Below, in pieces: positions 1 to 5,691 of a stretch of DNA of 6,541 nucleotides. The DNA comes from Sulfurimonas sp. (GTDB lineage: Bacteria > Campylobacterota > Campylobacteria > Campylobacterales > Sulfurimonadaceae), in the NCBI GenBank assembly GCA_027044845.1, contig JALUBM010000144.1, positions 1 to 6,541 on the forward strand, given 5' to 3'. The notes below the pieces were generated by a model. It did no database searches. It was not told where the DNA came from and worked only from the letters and a program-made list of their open reading frames with translations. Numbering within the stretch: position 1 is the stretch's first letter; every line of letters starts with the position of its first letter. The position numbers and the translations under genes are program-made.

Positions 1-128
1 TTGCAGGTGTTACTTGTAGAGCAATCTTTGTAGTTGATGCAGACGGTATTGTAACTTACAAAGAAATCGTTCCAGAAATTACTGAAGAACCACAATACGA
101 CGCTGCAATCGAAGCTGCAAAAAAATAG
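1..128 (+). CDS. tpx: Thiol peroxidase, C-terminal end (partial)
   Basis: Only the last 41 codons are in the window; the reading frame starts at base 3 and ends with TAG at 126-128. The translation contains RAIFVVDADGIVTYKEIVPE followed by ITEEPQYDAAIEAA. This matches the end of Tpx-type atypical 2-Cys peroxiredoxins: a strand reading 'R-A-V/I-F-V-x-D', then 'YKEIVPE(V/I)T.EPxYxxA' and a short terminal helix. Tpx reduces hydrogen peroxide and alkyl hydroperoxides using thioredoxin. The peroxidatic and resolving cysteines lie upstream of the window and cannot be checked. The single cysteine visible, in GVTCRA, sits just before the conserved strand. No clear terminator follows: the 70 bases to the next gene hold a new promoter instead. 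Another peroxiredoxin subfamily is possible but less likely given the YKEIVPE signature. Confidence 0.9.
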   Translation, partial: AGVTCRAIFVVDADGIVTYKEIVPEITEEPQYDAAIEAAKK

Positions 129-164
129 TAATTATTGTTAGTTAAGTCTAAAGTTGCATAATAA

Positions 165-173
165 TGTTATAAT
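165..173 (+). promoter_or_regulatory. Extended -10 promoter of the 167-residue gene
   Basis: TGTTATAAT is a perfect TATAAT box (168-173) with an upstream TGn extension. Transcription would start near base 180, giving a leader of about 20 bases before the ATG at 199. No convincing -35 box is visible; vegetative promoters of Campylobacterota are known to have poorly conserved -35 regions. The box lies downstream of the ATG at 154, which argues against that codon being the start. Confidence 0.65.
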
Positions 174-185
174 CCCCAACTTTAT

Positions 186-190
186 AAGGA
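186..190 (+). promoter_or_regulatory. Ribosome binding site deciding the start at 199
   Basis: AAGGA ends 8 bases before the ATG at 199. The in-frame ATG at 154 has no such site and lies upstream of the -10 box, so this site sets the start. Confidence 0.7.
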
Positions 191-198
191 AAATATCA

Positions 199-702
199 AT
201 GTGCAATTTTAACAATCAAACCCAAGAAACAAAAGAGTCTCTCCACCTTTTTATGAGCAAAGCAGCTCAAAGTATAGGTGGAGTAAATTATTTACTTGCA
301 CTTATTGAGGCTATGCGTACAAAAAAACCGAGTCCTCTTATGCAAAAAAACTGCCAAATAGCCTCTAACAATACTATAATAAAATGGAATAAGGTTGTTT
401 TTAAAGATAAAATAGACTTAATTCAAAAAATTCTTATAGCACATAGAGAAGCACAAGAAAAAAACTTCAATATTTTAAATGAAACAAATACTAAAGAAAA
501 GAAAAGTATCATTAATATGGCAAGAACACTTGCTCCACTACAATTTGTTATTACACCTCAAAATCAAAATGATGGGGAAGGTTTTAGTTTTAGTGTTTTT
601 GACACACTTGAAAATGAAACAATTATATTTAATCCTATATTTATAGCGATGTTCTTCTGTTCAAGTGAATTTAGTAAAAAAGCTATTAAATACTCACTTT
701 AA
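199..702 (+). CDS. Unrecognised 167-residue protein
   Basis: I do not recognise this family. The frame stays open back to an ATG at 154, but that codon lies before the TATAAT box at 168-173, whereas the ATG at 199 has AAGGA at the right distance; I therefore start it at 199 (MCNFNNQTQE...). The protein looks soluble and cytoplasmic, with no signal peptide. Residues 11-41 look helical and contain AAQSIGGVNYLLALIEAM. Residues 58-100 are Lys- and Asn-rich and look helical. Residues 112-150 alternate hydrophobic residues as beta-strands would (LQFVITP, FSFSVFDTL, TIIFNPIFIAMFF). Four cysteines or so are scattered without a metal-site pattern. It stands alone between tpx and leuC, each with separate transcription signals, so the context does not suggest a role. 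Codon use and base composition resemble the neighbours. Confidence 0.75.
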   Translation: MCNFNNQTQETKESLHLFMSKAAQSIGGVNYLLALIEAMRTKKPSPLMQKNCQIASNNTIIKWNKVVFKDKIDLIQKILIAHREAQEKNFNILNETNTKEKKSIINMARTLAPLQFVITPQNQNDGEGFSFSVFDTLENETIIFNPIFIAMFFCSSEFSKKAIKYSL

Positions 703-710
703 ATCTCTTA

Positions 711-719
711 TGCTATAAT
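711..719 (+). promoter_or_regulatory. Extended -10 promoter of leuC
   Basis: TGCTATAAT lies in the 52-base gap between the upstream stop and leuC. TATAAT is at 714-719. Transcription would start near 726, leaving a leader of about 29 bases that carries AGAGG at 741-745, nine bases before the ATG at 755. The leader is too short for a leucine attenuator or T-box, and none is visible. Confidence 0.65.
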
Positions 720-754
720 TACGAAATTAATTATATTACAAGAGGTTAACCATC

Positions 755-2014
755 ATGGGTCAAACTATAACTGAAAAAATATTCTCACAGCATGTTGGTC
801 GTGACGTAAAAGCGGGCGAGATTATCCGTTGTAACATCGACATGGTCATTGGTAACGATATTACTACGCCTATTTCTATTAAAGCATTTGAAGACAGTGG
901 TGCTCACAAACTAGCAAATCCAGATGGTTTTTCTATTGTTTTAGATCACTTCATTCCTGCAAAAGATATTGCATCTGCAAATCAAGCAAGAATCTCCCGT
1001 GATTTTGCAAAAAAACATAATCTTAAAAACTTTTTTGATGAACATGACATGGGAATTGAGCATGCCCTTTTACCAGAAAAAGGGCTTATTGTCCCAGGTG
1101 ATGTAATCATTGGTGCAGATTCACATACATGTACGCATGGTGCATTAGGTGCATTTTCGACAGGTATGGGTTCTACTGACCTTGCATTTGCTATGATAAG
1201 TGGAGGAAACTGGTTTAAGATTCCTGAGTCTATCAAAGTTGTGCTTTCAGGCAAACCAGATAAATATACAACAGGAAAAGACATTATCTTAGAAATCATT
1301 CGTTTAATTGGTGTGGATGGTGCTTTGTACAAAACATTAGAATTTACAGGTTCTACTGTAAAATATTTAACTATGGATGACAGATTTTCTATGTGCAATA
1401 TGGCGATAGAAGCTGGTGCAAAAAATGGAATTGTTGCTTATGATGACATTACGGCAGAATTTTTGGCAGATAAAAATCTCGCACGTGAGCCTCATATACA
1501 TCATTCAGATGAAGATGCCGAGTATGCACAAATTTTGGAAATTGATGTTGCCAATCTTGATCCTGTTATTGCTTACCCATTTTTACCGTCAAACGGGCAT
1601 TCGGTAAATCAAGCGGTATCCGATAAAATCAAAGTTGATCAAGCATTTATAGGAAGTTGTACAAACGGACGTTTGGCAGATTTAAAAGTGGCAGCCGAAA
1701 TTTTAAAAGGCAAAAAGGTACATTCTGATGTGCGTCTCATCGTAACACCAGGGACACAACAAATACTTCGTCAAGCAAATCATCTAGGCTATATTGACAT
1801 CATTGTAGATGCGGGAGGTGTTGTAAGTAACCCTACATGTGGTGCATGTCTTGGTGGTTATATGGGTATCCTTGGGGATAGTGAAGTCGCTATTTCTACA
1901 ACAAATAGAAACTTTGTAGGTCGTATGGGAAGCCGTTCATCTAAAGTTTATTTGGCAAATTCTGCCGTTGCTGCTGCATCAGCTATTACAGGGTATATTA
2001 CAGATCCAAGATAA
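755..2014 (+). CDS. leuC: 3-isopropylmalate dehydratase, large subunit
   Basis: This is the catalytic large subunit of isopropylmalate isomerase, which converts 2-isopropylmalate to 3-isopropylmalate in leucine synthesis in the cytoplasm, together with the small subunit LeuD. It belongs to the aconitase family. The [4Fe-4S] ligands are visible as Cys302 in FIGSCTNGR and Cys362 and Cys365 in PTCGACLGG. Other family motifs are GADSHTCTHGALG (residues 120-132), LDHFIPAKD (63-71) and NRNFVGRMGS (384-393). At 419 residues it fits the shorter, about 420-residue 'type 2' LeuC found in archaea and many bacteria, rather than the roughly 466-residue enterobacterial form. The start is supported by AGAGG and by the usual N-terminus with (T)ITEKI. 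No leuD, leuA or leuB lies nearby. Homoaconitase or dimethylmalate dehydratase large subunits share this fold and length, so the substrate is inferred. It appears intact. Confidence 0.93.
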   Translation: MGQTITEKIFSQHVGRDVKAGEIIRCNIDMVIGNDITTPISIKAFEDSGAHKLANPDGFSIVLDHFIPAKDIASANQARISRDFAKKHNLKNFFDEHDMGIEHALLPEKGLIVPGDVIIGADSHTCTHGALGAFSTGMGSTDLAFAMISGGNWFKIPESIKVVLSGKPDKYTTGKDIILEIIRLIGVDGALYKTLEFTGSTVKYLTMDDRFSMCNMAIEAGAKNGIVAYDDITAEFLADKNLAREPHIHHSDEDAEYAQILEIDVANLDPVIAYPFLPSNGHSVNQAVSDKIKVDQAFIGSCTNGRLADLKVAAEILKGKKVHSDVRLIVTPGTQQILRQANHLGYIDIIVDAGGVVSNPTCGACLGGYMGILGDSEVAISTTNRNFVGRMGSRSSKVYLANSAVAAASAITGYITDPR

Positions 2015-2020
2015 TTTAGA

Positions 2021-2026
2021 TACAAT
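2021..2026 (+). promoter_or_regulatory. Probable -10 box of the ompA-like gene
   Basis: TACAAT, preceded by TTAGA, lies 7 bases after the leuC stop. Transcription would start near 2033, giving a leader of about 19 bases with AAGGA at 2041-2045, six bases before the ATG at 2052. TTATAAC at 2033-2039 is a weaker alternative that would leave almost no leader. Confidence 0.5.
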
Positions 2027-2051
2027 ACATTATTATAACTAAGGACGTTTA

Positions 2052-3176
2052 ATGAAAACAAAAATTTTATTCTCGTTGTTATTGGCGAGTACATTAATTC
2101 AAGCAAGCGATTACAAATATGAAGTTTCTCCAATGATAGGTTACAATATTGCAGAAGGTAATCTTGGCATCAAAGATGACGGTTATTTTACGGGAGGTAT
2201 TGAAGCACAATTTAATACGCTTGGAAGAAAAATAAGCCCAGAATTTTCAGTATTTCATTCACGTGGTGTAGATTACAAGTTGGGTGGAGATACACAGATT
2301 ACCCGTGGTGCTTTTAACGGTGTTTACACGTTTGAGAAGACAAATAGCATCGTTCCTTTTACAAAAATGGGTCTCGGTATTGAAAACATCTCTAATGAAA
2401 ACAGAAATAATGAGACTGGTATGTTCGCCGATGCTGGAGCTGGATTAAAAATTTCTTTTTCCAAGAATCTGGCGTTAAAACTTGAAGCTATATATATGGC
2501 AAAAATTGTATCAAACAATGCAGGTAATGCGGACAGCAACCTTGTCGGTCTTGTCGGTCTAACATACTCTTTCGGTGGCAAAAAAGTTCAAAAAGTGTCT
2601 AAAGCCGTTAATGTTGTTGAAGAAAAAGTCGTTATCATAGAAAAACCTACTGTTGATAGTGACGGTGATGGAATATATGATGCACTTGATAAATGTCCGA
2701 ATACTCCTTCTGGAAGTACTGTAGATATAAATGGCTGTAAAGTTTCTCTTGATGATGATCATGACGGCGTAGAGAACAGCTTAGACAAGTGTCCAAATAC
2801 TCCCATAGGGGCTGCCGTAAATGCAGACGGATGTCCTCTAGCTATTAATTTACATATAAATTTTGAAAACAACTCTTATAAAGTGCAAAATATTTTTTTA
2901 AATAAAATAACTAAATTTGCTGACTTTTTGAAAAGATACAAGAATTACAGTGCAGAAATAGTCGGATATACAGATAGTAGAGCCAGTGAATCATATAACA
3001 AAAAGCTTTCTCAGAAAAGAGCAAATGAAGTGAGAAGAATCTTGATTCAAAAAGGTGTGAATACTTCAAGATTAACAGCAGTAGGTATGGGTGAACTTAA
3101 CCCTATTGCGAGCAATGCAACTACTGAAGGGCGTGCGATTAACAGACGTATCGAAGCAAAGTTAACACTCAACTAA
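2052..3176 (+). CDS. OmpA-family outer membrane protein with TSP3 repeats
   Basis: This envelope protein would anchor the outer membrane to peptidoglycan. Residues 1-18 form a signal peptide (KTKILFSLLLASTLIQA), probably cleaved before Ser19. Residues 20-175 look like an OmpA-type eight-strand beta-barrel with alternating aromatic and small residues, ending in the terminal-strand pattern GLTYSF. A linker (177-200) leads to two thrombospondin type 3 repeats, DSDGDGIYDALDKCPNTPSG (202-221) and DDDHDGVENSLDKCPNTPIG (234-253). Their Asp-rich loops resemble calcium sites, and Cys215, Cys229, Cys247 and Cys261 could form disulfides. Residues 264-372 are the OmpA C-terminal domain, with GYTDSRASESYNKKLSQKRA. 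Asp308 and Arg323 are spaced 15 apart, like the pair that contacts diaminopimelate in characterised members. The architecture resembles OprF/OmpA-like porins. The gene starts right after leuC but has its own promoter. Its stop directly abuts the mobA ATG. The family is secure; pore activity is inferred. Confidence 0.93.
   Translation: MKTKILFSLLLASTLIQASDYKYEVSPMIGYNIAEGNLGIKDDGYFTGGIEAQFNTLGRKISPEFSVFHSRGVDYKLGGDTQITRGAFNGVYTFEKTNSIVPFTKMGLGIENISNENRNNETGMFADAGAGLKISFSKNLALKLEAIYMAKIVSNNAGNADSNLVGLVGLTYSFGGKKVQKVSKAVNVVEEKVVIIEKPTVDSDGDGIYDALDKCPNTPSGSTVDINGCKVSLDDDHDGVENSLDKCPNTPIGAAVNADGCPLAINLHINFENNSYKVQNIFLNKITKFADFLKRYKNYSAEIVGYTDSRASESYNKKLSQKRANEVRRILIQKGVNTSRLTAVGMGELNPIASNATTEGRAINRRIEAKLTLN
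2541..2560 (+). repeat. In-frame 9-base tandem duplication in the barrel region
   Basis: CTTGTCGGT occurs twice in a row (2541-2549 and 2550-2558), followed by CT. It encodes LVGLVGL just before the last predicted beta-strand (TYSF). Because the unit is 9 bases, gain or loss would add or remove three residues without shifting the frame. Confidence 0.7.
2655..2810 (+). repeat. Two thrombospondin type 3 repeat units
   Basis: The two units (2655-2714 and 2751-2810) encode the related peptides DSDGDGIYDALDKCPNTPSG and DDDHDGVENSLDKCPNTPIG, separated by a 12-residue spacer. Similarity is strongest around LDKCPNTP and is mainly at protein level. TSP3 repeats commonly link barrel and peptidoglycan domains in OprF-like proteins and bind calcium in characterised examples. 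Confidence 0.85.
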
Positions 3177-3758
3177 ATGCTTGATATTCCTTGTGTACTC
3201 TTTGCAGGTGGGAAAAGTAGCAGAATGGGAAAAGATAAATCACTTCTCCCCTTTGCTACTTTTACCACTCTTACAGAGTACCAATATGTTAGACTTTCAC
3301 AAATATTTTCTACTGTTTACATCTCCTGTAAAGACGCATCCAAATTTTCATTTAAAGCAAATTTTATAGAAGATGACAAATCCTATACAGTTTTTGCTCC
3401 TACAGCCGGTTTTGTTACGTTATTTAACACCTTACATGTAAAAGAGTTCTTTGCTTTAAGTGTTGACACTCCCTTTATTACACAAAAAGAGATAGAAAAG
3501 ATTGTCCTCGCGAACAGTGCCAATGCCGATGCAGTTATTGCCAAAACAGATGAGGGTATTCAGCCTTTATGTGGTATCTATACAAAAAAACTCTACAATG
3601 ACTTTTTAAAAATGCTGCAAGAAAATAATCATAAACTTGGACAGCTTTTAAAAAATACGCGAACCACCTATGCTTATTTTCCTGACACAAAACCTTTTTT
3701 AAATATGAATTACCCAAAAGATTATAAAAACGCCCTTGAAATTCTTCGTCATTATTAA
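3177..3758 (+). CDS. mobA: Molybdenum cofactor guanylyltransferase
   Basis: MobA transfers GMP from GTP to molybdopterin to form the MGD cofactor used by DMSO-reductase-family enzymes such as periplasmic nitrate and formate oxidoreductases. It is cytoplasmic. The nucleotide-binding signature is [19 protein letters not shown] (residues 8-26), with Lys21 in the position of the conserved GTP-contacting lysine. VDTPFI (96-101) carries Asp97, the likely magnesium ligand. QPLCGIY (129-135) and [10 protein letters not shown] (174-183, the family's 'NxNTPxD' end) complete the pattern. At 193 residues the length is typical. The ATG follows the TAA of the OmpA-like gene with no gap and no good Shine-Dalgarno site precedes it, so translation is probably coupled to the upstream gene. 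The first few residues before LFAGG are as short as in other MobA proteins, which supports this start. The similar nucleotidyltransferase MocA is less likely given the DTPF and NYP motifs. Confidence 0.9.
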   Translation: MLDIPCVLFAGGKSSRMGKDKSLLPFATFTTLTEYQYVRLSQIFSTVYISCKDASKFSFKANFIEDDKSYTVFAPTAGFVTLFNTLHVKEFFALSVDTPFITQKEIEKIVLANSANADAVIAKTDEGIQPLCGIYTKKLYNDFLKMLQENNHKLGQLLKNTRTTYAYFPDTKPFLNMNYPKDYKNALEILRHY

Positions 3759-3766
3759 CAGCACTT

Positions 3767-3775
3767 TGCTATAAT
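3767..3775 (+). promoter_or_regulatory. Extended -10 promoter of the moaC operon
   Basis: TGCTATAAT (TATAAT at 3770-3775) lies in the 53-base gap between mobA and moaC and is identical to the leuC element. Transcription would start near 3782, giving a leader of about 30 bases. The box sits inside a short inverted repeat, GCACT at 3761-3765 and AGTGC at 3776-3780, which could be an operator or chance. The leader is far too short for a molybdenum cofactor riboswitch. Confidence 0.65.
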
Positions 3776-3811
3776 AGTGCAAAACAATTTAATAAAAAGA
3801 GAAATACAACA

Positions 3812-4282
3812 ATGAATCTAACGCATCTTGATGAGAATCAAAGACCTAAAATGGTTGACGTAAGTGATAAAAACAATACGACAAGAGTGGCTGTAGCAAG
3901 CGGTATAATTGAAATGAGTCAAGATGCCTACAGTGCTATAGTCAGTGAAAAGACAAAAAAAGGACCTGTGTTACAAACTGCAGTCATCGCTGCGATTATG
4001 GGAACAAAAAAAACAAGTGAATTAATTCCGATGTGCCATCCATTAAATCTTAGTGGTATAAATTGTGATGTAGAAGAACTACCTGAACTTTCTGGATTTA
4101 AACTGACAGTTACCACAAAACTTACTGGACAAACTGGAGTTGAGATGGAAGCTCTTACTGGAGTCAGCATTGGTCTTTTAACGATTTATGATATGGTAAA
4201 AGCGATTGATAAAGGCATGATTATACGAAATGTACAACTTGAATCAAAAGCAGGAGGGAAAAGTGGAAACTTTAAACGATAA
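3812..4282 (+). CDS. moaC: Cyclic pyranopterin monophosphate synthase
   Basis: MoaC converts the MoaA product, 3',8-cyclo-GTP (8-cyclo-7,8-dihydro-GTP), to cyclic pyranopterin monophosphate, completing the first stage of molybdenum cofactor synthesis. Family motifs run along the whole protein: [18 protein letters not shown] (residues 14-31), LIPMCHPL (71-78), [12 protein letters not shown] (108-119), [13 protein letters not shown] (124-136) and [10 protein letters not shown] (143-152). Asp127 and Lys130 correspond to the catalytic Asp128 and Lys131 of the Escherichia coli enzyme. At 156 residues the length is normal. The start at 3812 follows a weak AAGAGA (3797-3802 region) and gives the usual short N-terminus ending in [13 protein letters not shown]. 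It lies just downstream of mobA but has its own promoter, and its last 20 bases overlap the next gene. Identification is secure. Confidence 0.96.
   Translation: MNLTHLDENQRPKMVDVSDKNNTTRVAVASGIIEMSQDAYSAIVSEKTKKGPVLQTAVIAAIMGTKKTSELIPMCHPLNLSGINCDVEELPELSGFKLTVTTKLTGQTGVEMEALTGVSIGLLTIYDMVKAIDKGMIIRNVQLESKAGGKSGNFKR
4252..4257 (+). promoter_or_regulatory. Strong ribosome binding site inside moaC
   Basis: A perfect AGGAGG ends five bases before the GTG at 4263. In the moaC frame these bases encode part of the conserved Ala-Gly-Gly-Lys of the C-terminal signature. The upstream in-frame ATG at 4230 has no comparable site, so this site selects the GTG start of the DUF493 gene. Confidence 0.8.
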
Positions 4283-4538
4283 ACTTCAAGATAAACAATT
4301 AGAGTTAGAGTACCCGTGTAACTGGTGCTATAAGGTTATTGCAAATGAGAAAAAAACATTGCAAAATGCTGTAAAAGATATCGTTAGTGAAAGAGAACAT
4401 AAACTTACAGATTCAAACAGCTCCAAAACAGGAAAATATGTAAGTATGAACCTTGATTTAATAGTTCATAATGAAGATGACAGAAAATTCATCTATGATG
4501 CACTCAAACAACATCAAGATATTAAAATGGTACTTTAG
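4263..4538 (+). CDS. DUF493/YbeD-family protein (HP0495-like), GTG start
   Basis: A 91-residue cytoplasmic protein of the YbeD/DUF493 family, a small alpha-beta fold resembling ACT-type regulatory domains. Its molecular role is not established. The recognisable core is [13 protein letters not shown] (residues 14-26), close to the YPCLWDYRVI-type segment I recall from H. pylori HP0495. It is followed by a helix ([11 protein letters not shown]), a strand with [12 protein letters not shown], and a final helix with [12 protein letters not shown], ending in IKMVL. This order of elements fits the family and the length is typical. I start it at GTG 4263 because AGGAGG lies five bases upstream; an ATG at 4230 would add 11 residues with no ribosome binding site. 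It overlaps moaC by 20 bases, so it is almost certainly co-transcribed and perhaps translationally coupled. Cys19 and Cys22 form a CxxC in this copy; whether it matters is unknown. Confidence 0.85.
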   Translation: METLNDKLQDKQLELEYPCNWCYKVIANEKKTLQNAVKDIVSEREHKLTDSNSSKTGKYVSMNLDLIVHNEDDRKFIYDALKQHQDIKMVL

Positions 4539-4547
4539 GAGCATACT

Positions 4548-5594
4548 ATGGACAAAAAGCGAACATGGCAACAAAAACTTAAAAATGCATACAGTCGTAG
4601 GTTTAAAAGCATAGAAAAACGCGTTAAGCATGTCCTTGGCGAGGCAAAAGTAAAACCAGGAATATTGTCATTAAATGAAATGAAGATATTGACAGATGTA
4701 CTTATTGAAGAAGAAACACATACTTTAAAAGAAGATGTTGAACGACTTTTGGAACAAAAGGAAGCGATAGAAAGGACTCTGCAAAAAAAATCTGACAAGC
4801 TTCAAGTTACAAAGTATAAAGTTTTTAATGCAGTCGAAGAACATTTACAAGATGAAAAAGCCATTTACATGCTACACCAAATCAAACTCCAGTCAATAGA
4901 CTTATATGATATGCTCAGTGAAATGGTAGAATCTGCCATTATCACTGCTTTGGAAAAAGACACAGATGGAGATATGAATAACTCCATAAATGAAGTTATT
5001 AAAGAAATTAGCTATGAATCTATTAAGGAAGGTTCTCTTAACACCATCCGCGTTAGAAAAATTCTCTCTACCATACTTGCAACAACAATCGAAATTGCCG
5101 AAGCAACGCCAACAAGAGCAGAAGAAATCCTTTCATCTACACTCAAAGGTATGCGTAGTGGTTTAATCAAATCTATTAATAGATTCAAACAAAGACTTGT
5201 CTTTATGCCTGTTGAAGCAAAACATATACTCATAGAAGATTATGATACTATTATAGAAGATTTAAATCAAACAGATACGCTATTTTCTCAGATTATCGTA
5301 ACACAGGCTTCTCAAACTTCTCAACCAATACGAAAGATTCTGATACAACTCAATCAAGAGATGCGTTATGATTTGGAAGAGTTAGTCCTAATTTCTAAAG
5401 AGACAGCAGATGTTATCAAAGAAAAATTCTCAAATCTTGCTAAAATTGCTGTTAAAAAAGCAGATTTTGCTCTGCACTCTCCAAAAGCTCAAGAAGCTAA
5501 AAGAATGGGTATTCAAGCATGGGGCGTTGCGAAGGTAGCACTTGAAAATGCAATAAAATCTGCCAAAGGTGCAATAGATAAAAAAGATAAATAA
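4548..5594 (+). CDS. Unknown 348-residue helical protein (possibly DUF6781-like)
   Basis: I cannot assign a function. The ATG at 4548 is well supported: AGGAG at 4537-4541 overlaps the upstream stop codon and ends six bases before it. There is no signal peptide or membrane segment, so it is probably cytoplasmic. The first 30 residues are strongly basic (KKRTWQQKLKNAYSRRFK). Residues 53-85 look like a coiled coil (EEETHTLKEDVERLLEQKEA). Residues 95-300 are predicted as successive amphipathic helices with few glycines or prolines. The tail (295-345) is Ala/Lys-rich, with KIAVKKADFALH and VAKVALENAIKSAKGAI. The stretch from SLNTIRVRKILSTI to EEILSSTLKGMRSGLIKSI resembles, from memory, proteins called DUF6781; this is unverified. 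A nucleoid-associated, cell-envelope-stress or phasin-like scaffolding role would be a guess. It follows the DUF493 gene by nine bases, in the moaC operon. Confidence 0.8.
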   Translation: MDKKRTWQQKLKNAYSRRFKSIEKRVKHVLGEAKVKPGILSLNEMKILTDVLIEEETHTLKEDVERLLEQKEAIERTLQKKSDKLQVTKYKVFNAVEEHLQDEKAIYMLHQIKLQSIDLYDMLSEMVESAIITALEKDTDGDMNNSINEVIKEISYESIKEGSLNTIRVRKILSTILATTIEIAEATPTRAEEILSSTLKGMRSGLIKSINRFKQRLVFMPVEAKHILIEDYDTIIEDLNQTDTLFSQIIVTQASQTSQPIRKILIQLNQEMRYDLEELVLISKETADVIKEKFSNLAKIAVKKADFALHSPKAQEAKRMGIQAWGVAKVALENAIKSAKGAIDKKDK

Positions 5595-5654
5595 AAAATA
5601 TCTTAAAATTATAAATTATTATACTTAACTAAAATATTATTTTGAATGTTGTTA

Positions 5655-5660
5655 TATAAT
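5655..5660 (+). promoter_or_regulatory. Probable -10 box of the DUF2231 operon
   Basis: A TATAAT lies in the 97-base, very AT-rich gap after the helical protein gene. Transcription would start near 5667, leaving a leader of about 25 bases with AAGGA at 5680-5684, seven bases before the ATG at 5692. Unlike three other promoters here it lacks an adjacent TGn. The AT-rich surroundings raise the chance of a false match. Confidence 0.5.
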
Positions 5661-5691
5661 TTTTATCACTTTACTATAAAAGGATTTATTT

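Noticed and set aside
154..198. Longer start (ATG 154) for the gene ending at 702
   Set aside because: It lies upstream of the TATAAT box at 168-173 and has no ribosome binding site, while ATG 199 has AAGGA at eight bases.
982..1398. 138-codon open frame on the minus strand inside leuC
   Set aside because: It is antisense to a strongly conserved gene, has no recognisable motif, and is explained by the codon bias of leuC.
1416..1607. 63-codon open frame in another forward frame within leuC
   Set aside because: Fully inside leuC, with low-complexity hydrophobic content and no supporting signals.
2324..2762. Two minus-strand open frames inside the OmpA-like gene
   Set aside because: They are shadows of a clear barrel/TSP3 coding region and show no motif.
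3181..3369. 62-codon open frame overlapping mobA
   Set aside because: The mobA frame here encodes the defining [14 protein letters not shown] signature, so the alternative frame is a shadow.
4006..4013. Eight-A tract in moaC (and a similar one at 4783-4790) as phase-variation switches
   Set aside because: A-tracts of this length are common in an AT-rich genome, they encode ordinary lysine codons, and the genes are intact and not surface-exposed.
4230..4262. ATG 4230 as start of the DUF493 gene
   Set aside because: No ribosome binding site; the perfect AGGAGG at 4252-4257 fits GTG 4263, and the extra 11 residues only mirror moaC in another frame.
4535..5233. Minus-strand open frames opposite the helical protein gene
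   Set aside because: Their composition is Ser/Cys/Phe-rich as expected from the complement of Lys/Glu-rich helices, and no ribosome binding site is visible.
5584..5604. AAGATA...TATCTT hairpin at the end of the helical protein gene as a terminator
   Set aside because: The six-base stem is almost all A-T with a nine-base loop and is not followed by a T run, so it is unlikely to terminate transcription.
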